Assembly (NCBI RefSeq): GCF_900156575.1
Contig: NZ_FTNY01000005.1
Location: 124,001-188,000 of the forward strand
Length of the DNA stretch: 64,000 bases
Direction: 5' to 3'
Source of the DNA: Chryseobacterium shigense
Lineage (GTDB): Bacteria > Bacteroidota > Bacteroidia > Flavobacteriales > Weeksellaceae
Positions 17,046-26,662 of the stretch are shown here, piece by piece. Position 1 is the first letter of the stretch. Each line of letters begins with the position of its first letter. The position numbers and the translations under genes are program-made. The notes beneath the pieces were generated by a model. The model worked only from the letters and a program-made list of their open reading frames with translations, had not been told where the DNA came from and did not search any database.

Positions 17046-18347
17046 ATGAGTACTGCTACACACCAGATCGGCTGGAAAACCGCTGCTGCGATCGTTGTTT
17101 CCAATATGATTGGGACCGGGATATTTACCACCTTAGGGTTTCAGCTTTCTGATATTACCAATACCTACAGTATTTTTCTGTTGTGGATCATCGGTGGGAT
17201 TCTCGCTTTGTTTGGGGCTTTTTGCTATGCTGAGCTGGGATCTTATTTTAAGGGAAACGGAGGAGATTATATTTATCTTAAAGAAACCTATCATCCGGTT
17301 TTCGGGTATCTGGTCAGCTGGATCTCTCTGATCATTGGATTTTCTGCGCCCGTGGCTCTGGCTGCATTGGCCATGTCAAAATACCTGTCAGCTTTTAATT
17401 ACACCTTTGGAAACGGTTTTGCCATCGGATTCATTTTCCTGGTGGCGGCTACATTGTCATTCAGTCTTAAAACCTCAAGCCGTTTCCACAATTTTTTTAC
17501 CTTTATCAAAATTGCTTTCATTATTGTGCTGGTTATTTTGGGGGTAGTCCTTCCGGGATCGGCTGCAGGAAACAGTCTGGAATTTGGAAACAGCTGGCAG
17601 GACGAAATTATGCTTCCGGCATTCGCCACATCTCTGGTTTTTGTTACCTATTCCTATACCGGATGGAATTCTGCATCTTATATCGCAGGAGAAATAAAAA
17701 ATGTTCAGAAGAATCTTCCCAGAGCTTTAATTGTGGGAACTGTTTTTGTAACGGTAAGTTACCTTCTGGTTAATTATACCATGCTCAAACACGCACCTGT
17801 AATTCAGATGGCAGGAAAAGAAGATGTGATGGGAGAAGCAGCAGGAAATATGCTGGGTATTGGTTTTGGAAAAATTGTCAATATTTTTATTGCCTTGCAG
17901 TTGATTGCAACCATCAGCGGATATCTGTGGGTAGGTTCAAGGCTGACGCAGGCTTTTGCAAAAGAAAATCATTTATGGAGATCACTGGCGGTTAACAACA
18001 AAAAAGGAATTCCCGTAAGAGCGATCTTTGTTCATGCCGTGATTGCTTCGGTCATCATTCTGACAGGAAGTTTTAAAGAAATTTTTGTTTATACCGCATT
18101 TATCCTTCAGCTATTTGCCAGTCTTTCCATTTCTACCGTTTTCTTTCTGAAAAAAGACCAGCGAAAAATATTTAAATCCAATCTATTCTATATTTTTCCC
18201 GCAGTTTTTCTTCTCTTCAGTATTTATATTCTCTATTTTACCCTTATTCATAATCCTAAAGAGAGCATTATAGGACTTGGCATTGTAGCGTTTGGACTTA
18301 TTTTATATGCCGTTGATCAAAAGTTTTTTAAAAAGCCCGCAGAATAA
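17046..18347 (+). CDS. APC family amino acid permease
   Basis: A 433-residue inner-membrane transporter with about 12 predicted membrane segments. The first carries the APC substrate-binding motif (SNMIGTGIFTTLG), and the second region GAFCYAELGSYFKGNGGDY is also typical of the family. It starts 7 nt after the TonB receptor stop, so both lie in one transcript behind the SAM riboswitch. Together they would move a substrate across both membranes. By context the likely substrate is methionine or a close relative; this is inference. Length is normal for the family. Confidence 0.9.
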   Translation: MSTATHQIGWKTAAAIVVSNMIGTGIFTTLGFQLSDITNTYSIFLLWIIGGILALFGAFCYAELGSYFKGNGGDYIYLKETYHPVFGYLVSWISLIIGFSAPVALAALAMSKYLSAFNYTFGNGFAIGFIFLVAATLSFSLKTSSRFHNFFTFIKIAFIIVLVILGVVLPGSAAGNSLEFGNSWQDEIMLPAFATSLVFVTYSYTGWNSASYIAGEIKNVQKNLPRALIVGTVFVTVSYLLVNYTMLKHAPVIQMAGKEDVMGEAAGNMLGIGFGKIVNIFIALQLIATISGYLWVGSRLTQAFAKENHLWRSLAVNNKKGIPVRAIFVHAVIASVIILTGSFKEIFVYTAFILQLFASLSISTVFFLKKDQRKIFKSNLFYIFPAVFLLFSIYILYFTLIHNPKESIIGLGIVAFGLILYAVDQKFFKKPAE

Positions 18348-18507
18348 TCATTCAACAGATAAAGCGTCTGTCTTTGTTAAAAAAATCCTTCAGCTTTTAG
18401 GCATCAAAGAATACTCAATGATCTTAAAAATATCATAAACCTTAATGGTTCAAAAAATTATGCTGATTGGATTGCAGAAAGGAATTTTAATTTGAATTAA
18501 TAATTCT

Positions 18508-18515
18508 TATCTTTG
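18508..18515 (+). promoter_or_regulatory. -7 box for prfA
   Basis: TATCTTTG matches TAnnTTTG and lies 19 nt before the prfA start codon. A TTTG at 18491 is closer than the usual -33 spacing. Confidence 0.5.
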
Positions 18516-18534
18516 CACTCTCAAAAATTGCAGA

Positions 18535-19620
18535 ATGTCTAAATCATTAATTCCAAAGCTAGAAGCGATTAAACAAAGATATAATGAAGTTGCAGACCTT
18601 ATTATACAGCCTGATATCATTTCAGATCAAAAAAAATATTCTTCATTAAATAAAGAATACAGTGATTTGGGTAAGATTGTAAGAGTTTACGATCAGTATA
18701 AAGGGGCATTAGACAATATTGCAGAATCTGAAGAAATCATTGCGGATGGTTCAGACAGAGATTTGGTAGATATGGCTAAGGAGGAAAAAGTAGAAGCTCA
18801 GGCTAAACTTCCAGGTTTGGAAGAAGAGCTGAAAGTTTTATTGATTCCTAAAGATCCTGCCGACGACAAAAACATTATCGTGGAATTACGTGCCGGAACC
18901 GGTGGTGATGAAGCAGCTATCTTCGTGGAAGATGTATATAGAATGTACTCCATGTATTTCAAAACAAAAGGTTGGAAACATGAAGTGACAGATTCTAATG
19001 AAGCAGCAAAAGGATATAAGGAACTTATCATGAAGGTGGAAGGTGAAGGCGTTTACGGAATCATGAAATTTGAATCCGGAGTTCACCGTGTACAGCGTGT
19101 GCCTGAAACAGAATCTCAGGGGAGGGTTCATACCTCTGCTATTACCATTGCTGTTTTACCTGAAGCTGAAGAAGTGGATTTTGAACTGAATCCTGCAGAC
19201 ATTGAAATGCAGACATCCCGTTCAGGTGGAGCCGGAGGTCAGAACGTAAACAAAGTTGAAACGAAAGTTCAGCTGACACATAAGCCTTCAGGAATGGTGG
19301 TTGTTTGTCAGCAGGCCCGTTCTCAGCTGGCGAACCGTGAGCTGGCCATGGAAATGCTAAGAACAAAACTATACGATATCGAATTGCAGAAAGTTCAGGG
19401 TGATATTGCAGCACAACGTAAATCAATGGTTTCTACCGGAGACCGTTCTGCAAAAATCAAAACCTACAACTATCCACAGGGAAGGGTGACAGATCACAGA
19501 ATCAACAAATCGATGTATAATCTGGATGCTTACATGAACGGAGATATTTCTGAAATGATAGACGCCGTGATCATGGCAGAAAATGCAGAGAAGATGAAGG
19601 GGGAAGAAGAAAACTATTAA
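18535..19620 (+). CDS. prfA: Peptide chain release factor 1
   Basis: A 361-residue class I release factor that reads UAA/UAG and hydrolyses peptidyl-tRNA on the ribosome. The catalytic GGQ is at residues 234-236 in RSGGAGGQNVNKVET. The stop-codon-recognition tripeptide of RF1 (PxT) is present as PET at 190-192 in RVPETESQGR, which distinguishes it from RF2 (SPF). Length matches the family (about 360). It is unrelated by operon to PrfH at 36231, which lacks the codon-recognition domain. Confidence 0.97.
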   Translation: MSKSLIPKLEAIKQRYNEVADLIIQPDIISDQKKYSSLNKEYSDLGKIVRVYDQYKGALDNIAESEEIIADGSDRDLVDMAKEEKVEAQAKLPGLEEELKVLLIPKDPADDKNIIVELRAGTGGDEAAIFVEDVYRMYSMYFKTKGWKHEVTDSNEAAKGYKELIMKVEGEGVYGIMKFESGVHRVQRVPETESQGRVHTSAITIAVLPEAEEVDFELNPADIEMQTSRSGGAGGQNVNKVETKVQLTHKPSGMVVVCQQARSQLANRELAMEMLRTKLYDIELQKVQGDIAAQRKSMVSTGDRSAKIKTYNYPQGRVTDHRINKSMYNLDAYMNGDISEMIDAVIMAENAEKMKGEEENY

Positions 19621-19634
19621 AATAAACATATCAG

Positions 19635-19661
19635 GCTCTTGAAATTCAAGAGCTTTTTTTT
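19635..19661 (+). terminator. Terminator after prfA
   Basis: GCTCTTGA and TCAAGAGC with a 3-nt loop, followed by T8. Confidence 0.9.
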
Positions 19662-19701
19662 GCTGGACCATTCAGCAGATTTAAAATAAACTATACTACC
19701 T

Positions 19702-20373
19702 ATGAAACGACCGATGAGAATTGTATTGCTGATGCTGTTGTTCTGTGTTCAGAACGTTTTTGCACAGACTAAAGCATTAAATCCTGAACAGGTATTCGGA
19801 ATGTATTTTGATGCTTTTGTAAAGCAGGATCAGAATACACTTCAGAAGCTTAATACTTACCTTACCCCATTCCTGGGTGCTGAAAACACATATACCATAG
19901 ATTTGAAAAAATCATACAGTGAGGAAGTTCAAAATCTCACCAATACCTTTCTTACCAATCTTCCCAAAGAAACAGCCGTTGATTGTAAAGCAGAAGCAGG
20001 CGAATATTTCAATGCACTTTTAGACAATTTAAAGCATACCCGGTACGTTGTAAAAAACATACGGGAAGTAAAGAACGAATATGTGGATAATGGTCTTGTA
20101 ACAGAACTTAGTGTAGATTTGATTTTTTCTGCTCCTGCAAAAACTTCAGATTTAAAACTTGAAGAAGCAAAAAAAATGAAGGCGGAAGATCTGAAGGCCT
20201 ATTTAAAAAAGAAAACACATGCTTTTACAAAATCAGAAAAAAAAGAGACTGTAAAACAGGTTTTTAAACTTTATCAGATTAAAAAAGAAGGAAATACTTA
20301 TTATTGGAATGGAGGTCCGCAGGAATTGGTGTGGAAGCTGAATGAATTGTATTTCAAAACTTTAACACACTAA
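19702..20373 (+). CDS. Secreted protein of unknown function, tandem paralogue 1
   Basis: A 223-residue protein with a signal peptide (MKRPMRIVLLMLLFC through FAQ). The mature part is charged, with a conserved start (PEQVFGMYFDAFVKQD) and end (FKLYQIKKEGNTYYWNGGP). It is clearly homologous along its whole length to the next gene, 22 nt downstream, and the two probably form an operon. I do not recognise the family. The layout (short N-terminal block, two cysteines, YYWNG near the end) hints at a small NTF2- or DUF-like fold, but this is speculative. Confidence 0.75.
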   Translation: MKRPMRIVLLMLLFCVQNVFAQTKALNPEQVFGMYFDAFVKQDQNTLQKLNTYLTPFLGAENTYTIDLKKSYSEEVQNLTNTFLTNLPKETAVDCKAEAGEYFNALLDNLKHTRYVVKNIREVKNEYVDNGLVTELSVDLIFSAPAKTSDLKLEEAKKMKAEDLKAYLKKKTHAFTKSEKKETVKQVFKLYQIKKEGNTYYWNGGPQELVWKLNELYFKTLTH

Positions 20374-20395
20374 AAAGACAAAATAAAATATATTT

Positions 20396-21070
20396 ATGAA
20401 GAAGTTGAATGTCATTATATTGTTGATGTTGGCCCTATTCAGCCAGAATCTGATGGCCCAGACGGAAGTGAAAAAACCTTCAGAAGTCTTTGAAATGTAC
20501 TTTGGTACCTTCGTTAATAATGATACAGCCGTCCTGAATAAACTGAACGATTATTTGAAACCTACGGTAGAAGGAGAAGATGCTTATCAGGTAGATTTCA
20601 AAGTAGTTTCTCAGGAAATGATGAAAGAAAGTACAGATAACTTTTTATCGGCTTTTTCCAAAACTACAGCGGATGCCTGCAGAAAAGAAGCTGAAGACTA
20701 CTTCAGTGCCATGATGGAGAATTTTAAAAATGGAAAACTTACCGTTAAAGAGGTAAAAGTCGTTCAGAATGAATATATTGAAGATCAGAAAATTGCTGAG
20801 GTCAATTATTCAGTCAGTTTTAAAGTTCCTTCAAAATTTTCTGATATCCCTTCCGGAGATATAAAAAATGTAAAGCCTGAAGATCTTAAGAAGTATCTGG
20901 TTCAGAGTGTCCGGGATTTTAAAAATGCCGACAAAACAGTTATAACTGCGCAGACGTTTAAATTATATCAGCTTAATGAAGGAGGGAAAATATATTACTG
21001 GAATGGTAGTCCGGACGAAATTGTTTCCGGGTTAACAGATTTTTACTTTGAAAGCTTTGGATCTAAATAA
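20396..21070 (+). CDS. Secreted protein of unknown function, tandem paralogue 2
   Basis: A 224-residue protein with a signal peptide (MKKLNVIILLMLALFS through MAQ). It aligns end to end with the preceding gene: PSEVFEMYFGTFVNND matches PEQVFGMYFDAFVKQD, and FKLYQLNEGGKIYYWNGSP matches the same C-terminal block. Identity looks like about one third, so the duplication is old. A terminator at 21096-21125 ends the pair. Function not recognised; both are expected to be periplasmic or exported. Confidence 0.75.
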   Translation: MKKLNVIILLMLALFSQNLMAQTEVKKPSEVFEMYFGTFVNNDTAVLNKLNDYLKPTVEGEDAYQVDFKVVSQEMMKESTDNFLSAFSKTTADACRKEAEDYFSAMMENFKNGKLTVKEVKVVQNEYIEDQKIAEVNYSVSFKVPSKFSDIPSGDIKNVKPEDLKKYLVQSVRDFKNADKTVITAQTFKLYQLNEGGKIYYWNGSPDEIVSGLTDFYFESFGSK

Positions 21071-21095
21071 CGATCTCTACACAATATACCTAAAG

Positions 21096-21125
21096 AAAAA
21101 GCTCTGATCCTTCAGAGCTTTTTTT
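21096..21125 (+). terminator. Terminator after the tandem secreted proteins
   Basis: AAAAAGCTCTGA and TCAGAGCTTTTT around a short loop, with a T7 tract. Confidence 0.9.
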
Positions 21126-21142
21126 ATTTCACATACTTTCCG

Positions 21143-21150
21143 TATTTTTG
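21143..21150 (+). promoter_or_regulatory. -7 box for the prolyl oligopeptidase gene
   Basis: TATTTTTG lies 15 nt before ATG 21166. The TTG at its end is the alternative in-frame start, which argues against using that TTG for translation. Confidence 0.5.
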
Positions 21151-21165
21151 AGAAAACCCTTGATT

Positions 21166-23268
21166 ATGAATTTTAAGCCTATGCTATTAACTGCTGGAGT
21201 TCTTTTTTCAGCAACTTTTTATTCTCAAAAAATGAATTATCCTAAAGCAGTAAAAGGAAGTCAGACGGATACCTATTTCGGTACCGCCGTATCTGACCCT
21301 TTCAGAGATCTGGAAAATGATTCTGAAGCAACAAAAAAGTGGGTAGATGACGAAGTAGCCTACAGCCAGAATTACCTTTCTAAAATCCCTTTCAGAAATA
21401 AGATCAAAGATCAGTTGAAAGACATCTGGAATTATGAGAAAATTTCAGCACCTTTCAAAGAAGGAGATTATACCTATTATTATAAAAATGACGGGCTTCA
21501 GGCACAGTCTATCTTATACAGAACAAACAATAAGACCAAAGCAACGGACATCTTTTTAGATCCCAATAAATTTTCAGATAAAGGAACTACGTCACTTTCC
21601 AATCTGTCATTCAACAAGAAAGGAAACCTTGCCGCCTATTCTATTTCAGAAGGCGGAAGTGACTGGAATAAAATCATTATTATCGACGCTATTACTAAAA
21701 AACAGATCGATGAAACGCTGGTAGACGTAAAATTTAGTGGAATTTCATGGCAGGGAGATGCTGGCTTCTACTACTCAAGCTATGATAAACCTAAAGAAGG
21801 AACCGTACTTTCCGGGATGACCGATAAACATAAAGTGTATTTCCATAAATTAGGAACAAAACAATCTGAAGACAAGCTCATCTTCGGAGGAGACAAAACA
21901 CCTAGAAGATACCTAAGCGCAGGTGTTTCTGAAGATCAGAGATTCCTTATCATTTCTGCAGCCAATGCAACAAATGGAAATGAATTGTATATCAAGGATT
22001 TAAAGAAAGGAGGAGATTTTGTGCAGATCAATAAAGGATTTGATGTTAACGCCAGTATTGTAGACACTCAGGGTGATGATCTGTTTATCTTTACGGATAA
22101 AGATGCACCCAATATGCGTCTGGTAAAAACAAGTATTACAAATCCTTCCCCCGAAACATGGAAAGATCTTATTCCGGAAACCGAAAATGTTTTGGGAATC
22201 TCTTCAGGAGGTGGATATTTCTTTGCAACTTATATGGTTGATGCCATTGATCAGGTCAAACAGTTTGATAAGAACGGAAAACTGGTAAGAGAAATTACAC
22301 TTCCGGGAAAAGGAAATATTGCAGGTTTTGGAGGTAAAGAAGAGGAAAAAGAACTTTATTTCTCTTTCAGCAACTACATCACCCCGGGAACTACCTATAA
22401 ATTTAATGCAGATTCAGGGAAATCAGAGGTCTATCAGAAGCCGAAAGTGAAGTTTAATCCCGAGGATTACATCTCTGAGCAGGTATTCTATACTTCAAAA
22501 GATGGGACTAAAGTTCCGATGATGATCAATTATAAAAAAGGAACTAAACTTGACGGTAAGAATCCTACCATTCTGTATTCTTACGGAGGATTCAACATCA
22601 GCCTTCAGCCTTCGTTCTCTGTAGTCAATGCAATATGGATGCAAAACGGAGGGATCTACGCGGTACCGAACATCCGTGGTGGTGGAGAATATGGTAAAAA
22701 ATGGCATGATGCAGGTACGAAAACACAGAAGAAAAATGTGTTTGAAGACTTTATTGCTGCGGGAGAATATCTCCAGAAAAAAGGCTATACTTCCAAAGAA
22801 TATATGGCATTATCCGGAAGATCAAATGGAGGACTTCTTGTAGGGGCAACAATGACGATGCGTCCTGATCTTGCCAAAGTAGCCTTCCCTGGAGTCGGAG
22901 TTCTGGATATGCTGAGATACAATAAGTTCACAGCTGGAGCAGGATGGTCATATGACTATGGAACTGCCGAAGACAGCAAAGAAATGTTTGAATATCTTAA
23001 ATCGTATTCTCCTGTACATAATGTGAAAAAAGGAACATGTTACCCTTCTACAATGATCATTACCAGCGATCATGACGACAGGGTAGTTCCTGCGCACTCC
23101 TTTAAATTCGGAGCAGAGCTTCAGGAAAAACAAGGATGTAAGAATCCTATTTTGCTGAGAATCGAAAAAAATGCAGGACATGGTGCAGGAAGAGCCACCG
23201 ATCAGGTGATCAGTGAAAATGCGGACCTCATCTCTTTTGCTCTATATGAAATGGGAATCAATAAATAA
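21166..23268 (+). CDS. Prolyl oligopeptidase family serine protease (S9A)
   Basis: A 700-residue secreted peptidase that cleaves short peptides after proline. ATG 21166 (MNFKPMLL) gives a clean signal peptide ending near FYSQ; the in-frame TTG at 21148 is part of the -7 box. Residues about 75-415 are the seven-bladed propeller region and the rest is the alpha/beta-hydrolase domain. The catalytic serine is Ser553 in GRSNGG. The acid lies in SDHDDRVVP (near 635-640), and the catalytic histidine is His672 in GHGAGR. The oxyanion-region motif NIRGGGEYG is also present. Probably periplasmic. Confidence 0.93.
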   Translation: MNFKPMLLTAGVLFSATFYSQKMNYPKAVKGSQTDTYFGTAVSDPFRDLENDSEATKKWVDDEVAYSQNYLSKIPFRNKIKDQLKDIWNYEKISAPFKEGDYTYYYKNDGLQAQSILYRTNNKTKATDIFLDPNKFSDKGTTSLSNLSFNKKGNLAAYSISEGGSDWNKIIIIDAITKKQIDETLVDVKFSGISWQGDAGFYYSSYDKPKEGTVLSGMTDKHKVYFHKLGTKQSEDKLIFGGDKTPRRYLSAGVSEDQRFLIISAANATNGNELYIKDLKKGGDFVQINKGFDVNASIVDTQGDDLFIFTDKDAPNMRLVKTSITNPSPETWKDLIPETENVLGISSGGGYFFATYMVDAIDQVKQFDKNGKLVREITLPGKGNIAGFGGKEEEKELYFSFSNYITPGTTYKFNADSGKSEVYQKPKVKFNPEDYISEQVFYTSKDGTKVPMMINYKKGTKLDGKNPTILYSYGGFNISLQPSFSVVNAIWMQNGGIYAVPNIRGGGEYGKKWHDAGTKTQKKNVFEDFIAAGEYLQKKGYTSKEYMALSGRSNGGLLVGATMTMRPDLAKVAFPGVGVLDMLRYNKFTAGAGWSYDYGTAEDSKEMFEYLKSYSPVHNVKKGTCYPSTMIITSDHDDRVVPAHSFKFGAELQEKQGCKNPILLRIEKNAGHGAGRATDQVISENADLISFALYEMGINK

Positions 23269-23292
23269 TTATAAATAACAAAAAAGAAACCA

Positions 23293-23328
23293 AAATAGCT
23301 AATTTTATTAAAATTAGCTATTTTTTTT
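23293..23328 (+). terminator. Terminator after the prolyl oligopeptidase gene
   Basis: AATAGCTAATTTTA and its complement form a 13-14 bp AU-rich stem followed by T8. Confidence 0.85.
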
Positions 23329-23351
23329 AATGGTACTATGTATTAAATTGT

Positions 23352-23359
23352 TACTTTTG
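23352..23359 (+). promoter_or_regulatory. -7 box for the first metalloprotease gene
   Basis: TACTTTTG matches TAnnTTTG, 45 nt before the ATG. No well-spaced -33 TTG is seen. Confidence 0.45.
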
Positions 23360-23404
23360 TTCTGGATATTTAAAATTTATTAATTCTATTCATGTAGTTC
23401 AGTT

Positions 23405-26400
23405 ATGAAAAAAAGAATTTTACTAGTTTGTGCATTGACGGCGGGTGTTGCCAGCTTCAACGCACAAAGATGGGAACCTGCTTCGCAGAAAACTTCCCAG
23501 ATTAGAAAAGAAGTTGATGTGAAATACTCTTATAAAGTAGATCTTACATCACTTAGAAGTATTTTAAAAGATGCTGTAGAAACAGGTAAAGGCGCAAAAG
23601 CTGTTATCGTTTCACTTCCTACAGCTGAAGGAAAAATTGAAAAGTTTGCGGTATACAGCAATCCAGTGATGGAAAAGTCTATGGCAGACAGATATCAGTT
23701 AGGTTCATACGTAGGGGTTGGAGTTGAAGATCCTTCTAAATACGTAAGATTCAGTACCTCTCCTACAGAAATGCAGTCAATGATCATCAAGGACGGAGTA
23801 TTCCAGTTCATTGAGCCAATCACTACCGATAAGCAGACTTATGGAGTATTCTATAAAACAAAGAGAACAAGCAGCGAGCAGGGATTTGAGTGTGGTACCA
23901 ACGAAACCAATATCAAAGATATCCAGCTTTTAAAAGAAAACGGTAAAAAAAAGCTTTCTAATGTAGGAATTACTAACAGACCTGCAAGTACAAAGTACAG
24001 AACCTATAGATTGGCAATGTCTACTACCGGTGAATATACCGCTTATTTCGGAGGTGTTCCCGGAGCTGTTACACAGATCAACAATACCATGACCAGAGTA
24101 AACGGAGTTTTCGAAAAAGACTTTGGTATTAAATTACTTCTTCAGGATTTTCAGAATGTTATTTATACGAATGCTGCTACTGACCCTTATTCGGACTCAG
24201 GCCCAGGAGTAGATGATGCATTATGGAATGGAGAGCTGATGAATGTTCTTCACAATAACGTTGGTGAAGCTAATTTTGACATCGGACATTTATTTGGCGC
24301 TACCGGAGGAGGTGGTAATGCAGGATGTATCGGATGTATCTGTAGCGATGATATGACATTAAACCAAGGGTCTCCTGTAGCTTACAAAGGATCCGGATTT
24401 ACTTCTCCGGCTAATGGAGTTCCATCGGGTGATTCATTTGACATCGATTATGTAGCGCACGAATTAGGACACCAGTTAGGTGGAAACCATACCTTCTCAA
24501 ATAACACAGAAGGTTCTGGTGTTAATGTAGAGCCGGGTGGTGGTACAACTATTATGGGATATGCAGGAATCACGTACGACAATGTACAGATGAGTTCTGA
24601 TGCCTACTTCCACTATGCTTCAGTAAATCAGATCCTTAATAATCTTGATGCTAAAACAACATGTGGTGTTTCTCAAAATATCACTACCAATACGGCACCT
24701 GTTATTTCCCCTCTTACAGCATACAGCATTCCTAAAGGAACAGCCTATTATTTAGATGCTACAGCAACCGATACTGATCCTATTAAATATACATGGGAGC
24801 AATATGACAGTGTAGACGAAGATGCTACCATTTCCGGAGACAGTGGTTGGGGGTACAATTCCCAAGGCGCTGTGGGAAGATCTTTCTTTGGAACAACAAG
24901 CGGAAGAAGATATTTCCCAAGCTTACCTTTGGTAATGGCTGGTAAATTAACGAATAAAACAGTTTCAGGAGCTGCTACAACTCCAAATTGGGAAACAGTA
25001 TCTTACGTACCTAGAACTTTACATTATGCCGTGACTGTGAGAGATGAGAATGCACAAAGACCAATGCTTTCCTCTTTAGAGACAACAGTGACTGTAGGAA
25101 ACGACGGACCATTTAAGTTTAATGGTATTACAGCTTCTTCAGTTTTATACAATAATGCATCAAACACGATCAAGTGGGCTGTAGCTAACACAACAGCTGC
25201 TCCTTATAATGTTGCGAATGTAAAAATTGAGTATACTACAGATCTTGTTAACGGAGCAACGTGGAACCAGCTGGTAGCCTCTACTCCAAATACAGGAAGC
25301 TATACAGGACAAATGCCGGATGGCTTAACTGGTGCAGTTAAATTGAGAATATCTGCGATCAACAATGTATTCTATGCAGTATCTCCACAAGTAACTGTAG
25401 GAGCAGCGCCGACTTCAACTACAGCAGCGCCAACTGGAGTATCTACTACATCTGCAGATGTTCTTAAGAATTCAGCGATCGTTTCTTGGAACAGTGTACC
25501 GGGAGCAGCTACGTATTCTGTAAATTATAGAAAATCAGGAGTTTCAGCTTGGACAAATGTATCAAGTACAACTAACTCGTTACTGTTGAGTACTCTTGAA
25601 GACGAAACAGCTTATGAAGTACAGGTAGCGGCTGTGGTAAACAGTGTACCTGGAAGCTTCTCTTCAAACTACGTTTTCAAAACAAAGCCATTGGCAACAG
25701 GAGTTAACTACTGTATCTTAAATACAGGATATAATTCTGTAGGAAACATTGCAAGAGTACAGCTTTCTAACATTAATCATATTGATACTAACATCAGATC
25801 TTACAAAGATTTAAGTGAAGATCCTGCGAAAATAATCAACCTTATCAGAGGAACTTCTTACCCGATCAGTATTTTTGGTCTTTACAATCAGGCTGCTCCT
25901 ATGACGTATAACGTATGGATCGATTATAACAGAAATGGGGTGTATGAGACAAGTGAAAAAGTATATACAAGTGCTGCTACAGCTCCGGGATCAAATGGTG
26001 TAGGAAGTGTTGCGGGTAACTTCACTGTTCCTGCTTCTGCTCTTGTTGGAAACAGAGTAGTGGGAATGAGAGTCGCATCTAACTATGCTGCAGCGCTAAC
26101 CAACGCTTGTGGAACTGCCGCAGGTAACTTGCCAAGTGGAGCAGGAAGTGTTATGGATTTCTCAGTAAGAATTTTCGGATCTGCCCTTGCAGTAGACGAA
26201 ACTAAAGATACCAAATCTGAAGTTGAGATTTATCCTAATCCTGCGGATACTTTTGTAGGTGTAAGAAACCTTAAAGGAAAAGCAGACTATAAAATCTATA
26301 GTGCAGACGGAAGATTAGTTCAGAGCGGTGATGTTGATAATCAGATTATTAATGTAGCTGGTTTAACTAAAGGAATGTATATCATTACCATTAAAGATGA

Positions 26401-26437
26401 TAAGAACACTTATAATACTAAACTTATCAAAAAGTAA
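23405..26437 (+). CDS. Secreted reprolysin-like zinc metalloprotease with FnIII, GEVED and T9SS domains (copy 1)
   Basis: A 1010-residue secreted protease. There is a signal peptide to about residue 20 and a propeptide-like region to about 190. The M12B/reprolysin-type catalytic domain has the zinc motif HELGHQLGGNH starting at His352 and a downstream Met-turn candidate (TIMGYAGIT). Then come a beta-rich region, an FnIII domain at about 675-760 (AAPTGVSTTSADVL to YEVQVAAV), a GEVED-type domain (NVWIDYNRNGVYETSEKV), and a type A T9SS domain (IYPNPADTFV to KLIKK). It is followed 225 bp downstream by a close paralogue. Likely role: extracellular protein degradation. Confidence 0.92.
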   Translation: MKKRILLVCALTAGVASFNAQRWEPASQKTSQIRKEVDVKYSYKVDLTSLRSILKDAVETGKGAKAVIVSLPTAEGKIEKFAVYSNPVMEKSMADRYQLGSYVGVGVEDPSKYVRFSTSPTEMQSMIIKDGVFQFIEPITTDKQTYGVFYKTKRTSSEQGFECGTNETNIKDIQLLKENGKKKLSNVGITNRPASTKYRTYRLAMSTTGEYTAYFGGVPGAVTQINNTMTRVNGVFEKDFGIKLLLQDFQNVIYTNAATDPYSDSGPGVDDALWNGELMNVLHNNVGEANFDIGHLFGATGGGGNAGCIGCICSDDMTLNQGSPVAYKGSGFTSPANGVPSGDSFDIDYVAHELGHQLGGNHTFSNNTEGSGVNVEPGGGTTIMGYAGITYDNVQMSSDAYFHYASVNQILNNLDAKTTCGVSQNITTNTAPVISPLTAYSIPKGTAYYLDATATDTDPIKYTWEQYDSVDEDATISGDSGWGYNSQGAVGRSFFGTTSGRRYFPSLPLVMAGKLTNKTVSGAATTPNWETVSYVPRTLHYAVTVRDENAQRPMLSSLETTVTVGNDGPFKFNGITASSVLYNNASNTIKWAVANTTAAPYNVANVKIEYTTDLVNGATWNQLVASTPNTGSYTGQMPDGLTGAVKLRISAINNVFYAVSPQVTVGAAPTSTTAAPTGVSTTSADVLKNSAIVSWNSVPGAATYSVNYRKSGVSAWTNVSSTTNSLLLSTLEDETAYEVQVAAVVNSVPGSFSSNYVFKTKPLATGVNYCILNTGYNSVGNIARVQLSNINHIDTNIRSYKDLSEDPAKIINLIRGTSYPISIFGLYNQAAPMTYNVWIDYNRNGVYETSEKVYTSAATAPGSNGVGSVAGNFTVPASALVGNRVVGMRVASNYAAALTNACGTAAGNLPSGAGSVMDFSVRIFGSALAVDETKDTKSEVEIYPNPADTFVGVRNLKGKADYKIYSADGRLVQSGDVDNQIINVAGLTKGMYIITIKDDKNTYNTKLIKK

Positions 26438-26458
26438 GCTATTATAATATAATATTTA

Positions 26459-26486
26459 GGGCCGGACTTATGTCCGGCCCTTTTTT
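26459..26486 (+). terminator. Terminator after metalloprotease copy 1
   Basis: GGGCCGGAC / GTCCGGCCC stem, TTAT loop and T6 tract. It separates transcription of the two tandem proteases. Confidence 0.92.
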
Positions 26487-26626
26487 GTTTCCTTACCTGT
26501 GATATTTTGAATATTTTTTTGTAGAAATAATATGGAAGTGTAGATATTTTATATTTAATTTTTAATATTTTATTGTAAATAAGTGTTTTGCGTGCTCTTT
26601 CTTTAATTTAATTTTTTATTTTTGTA

Positions 26627-26634
26627 GAAATACT
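26627..26634 (+). promoter_or_regulatory. -7 box for the second metalloprotease gene
   Basis: TATTTTTG, 28 nt before the ATG. With the terminator at 26459 it suggests independent transcription of copy 2. Confidence 0.45.
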
Positions 26635-26662
26635 TAATGTTTTTTCAGAATCAGTGTAAATT

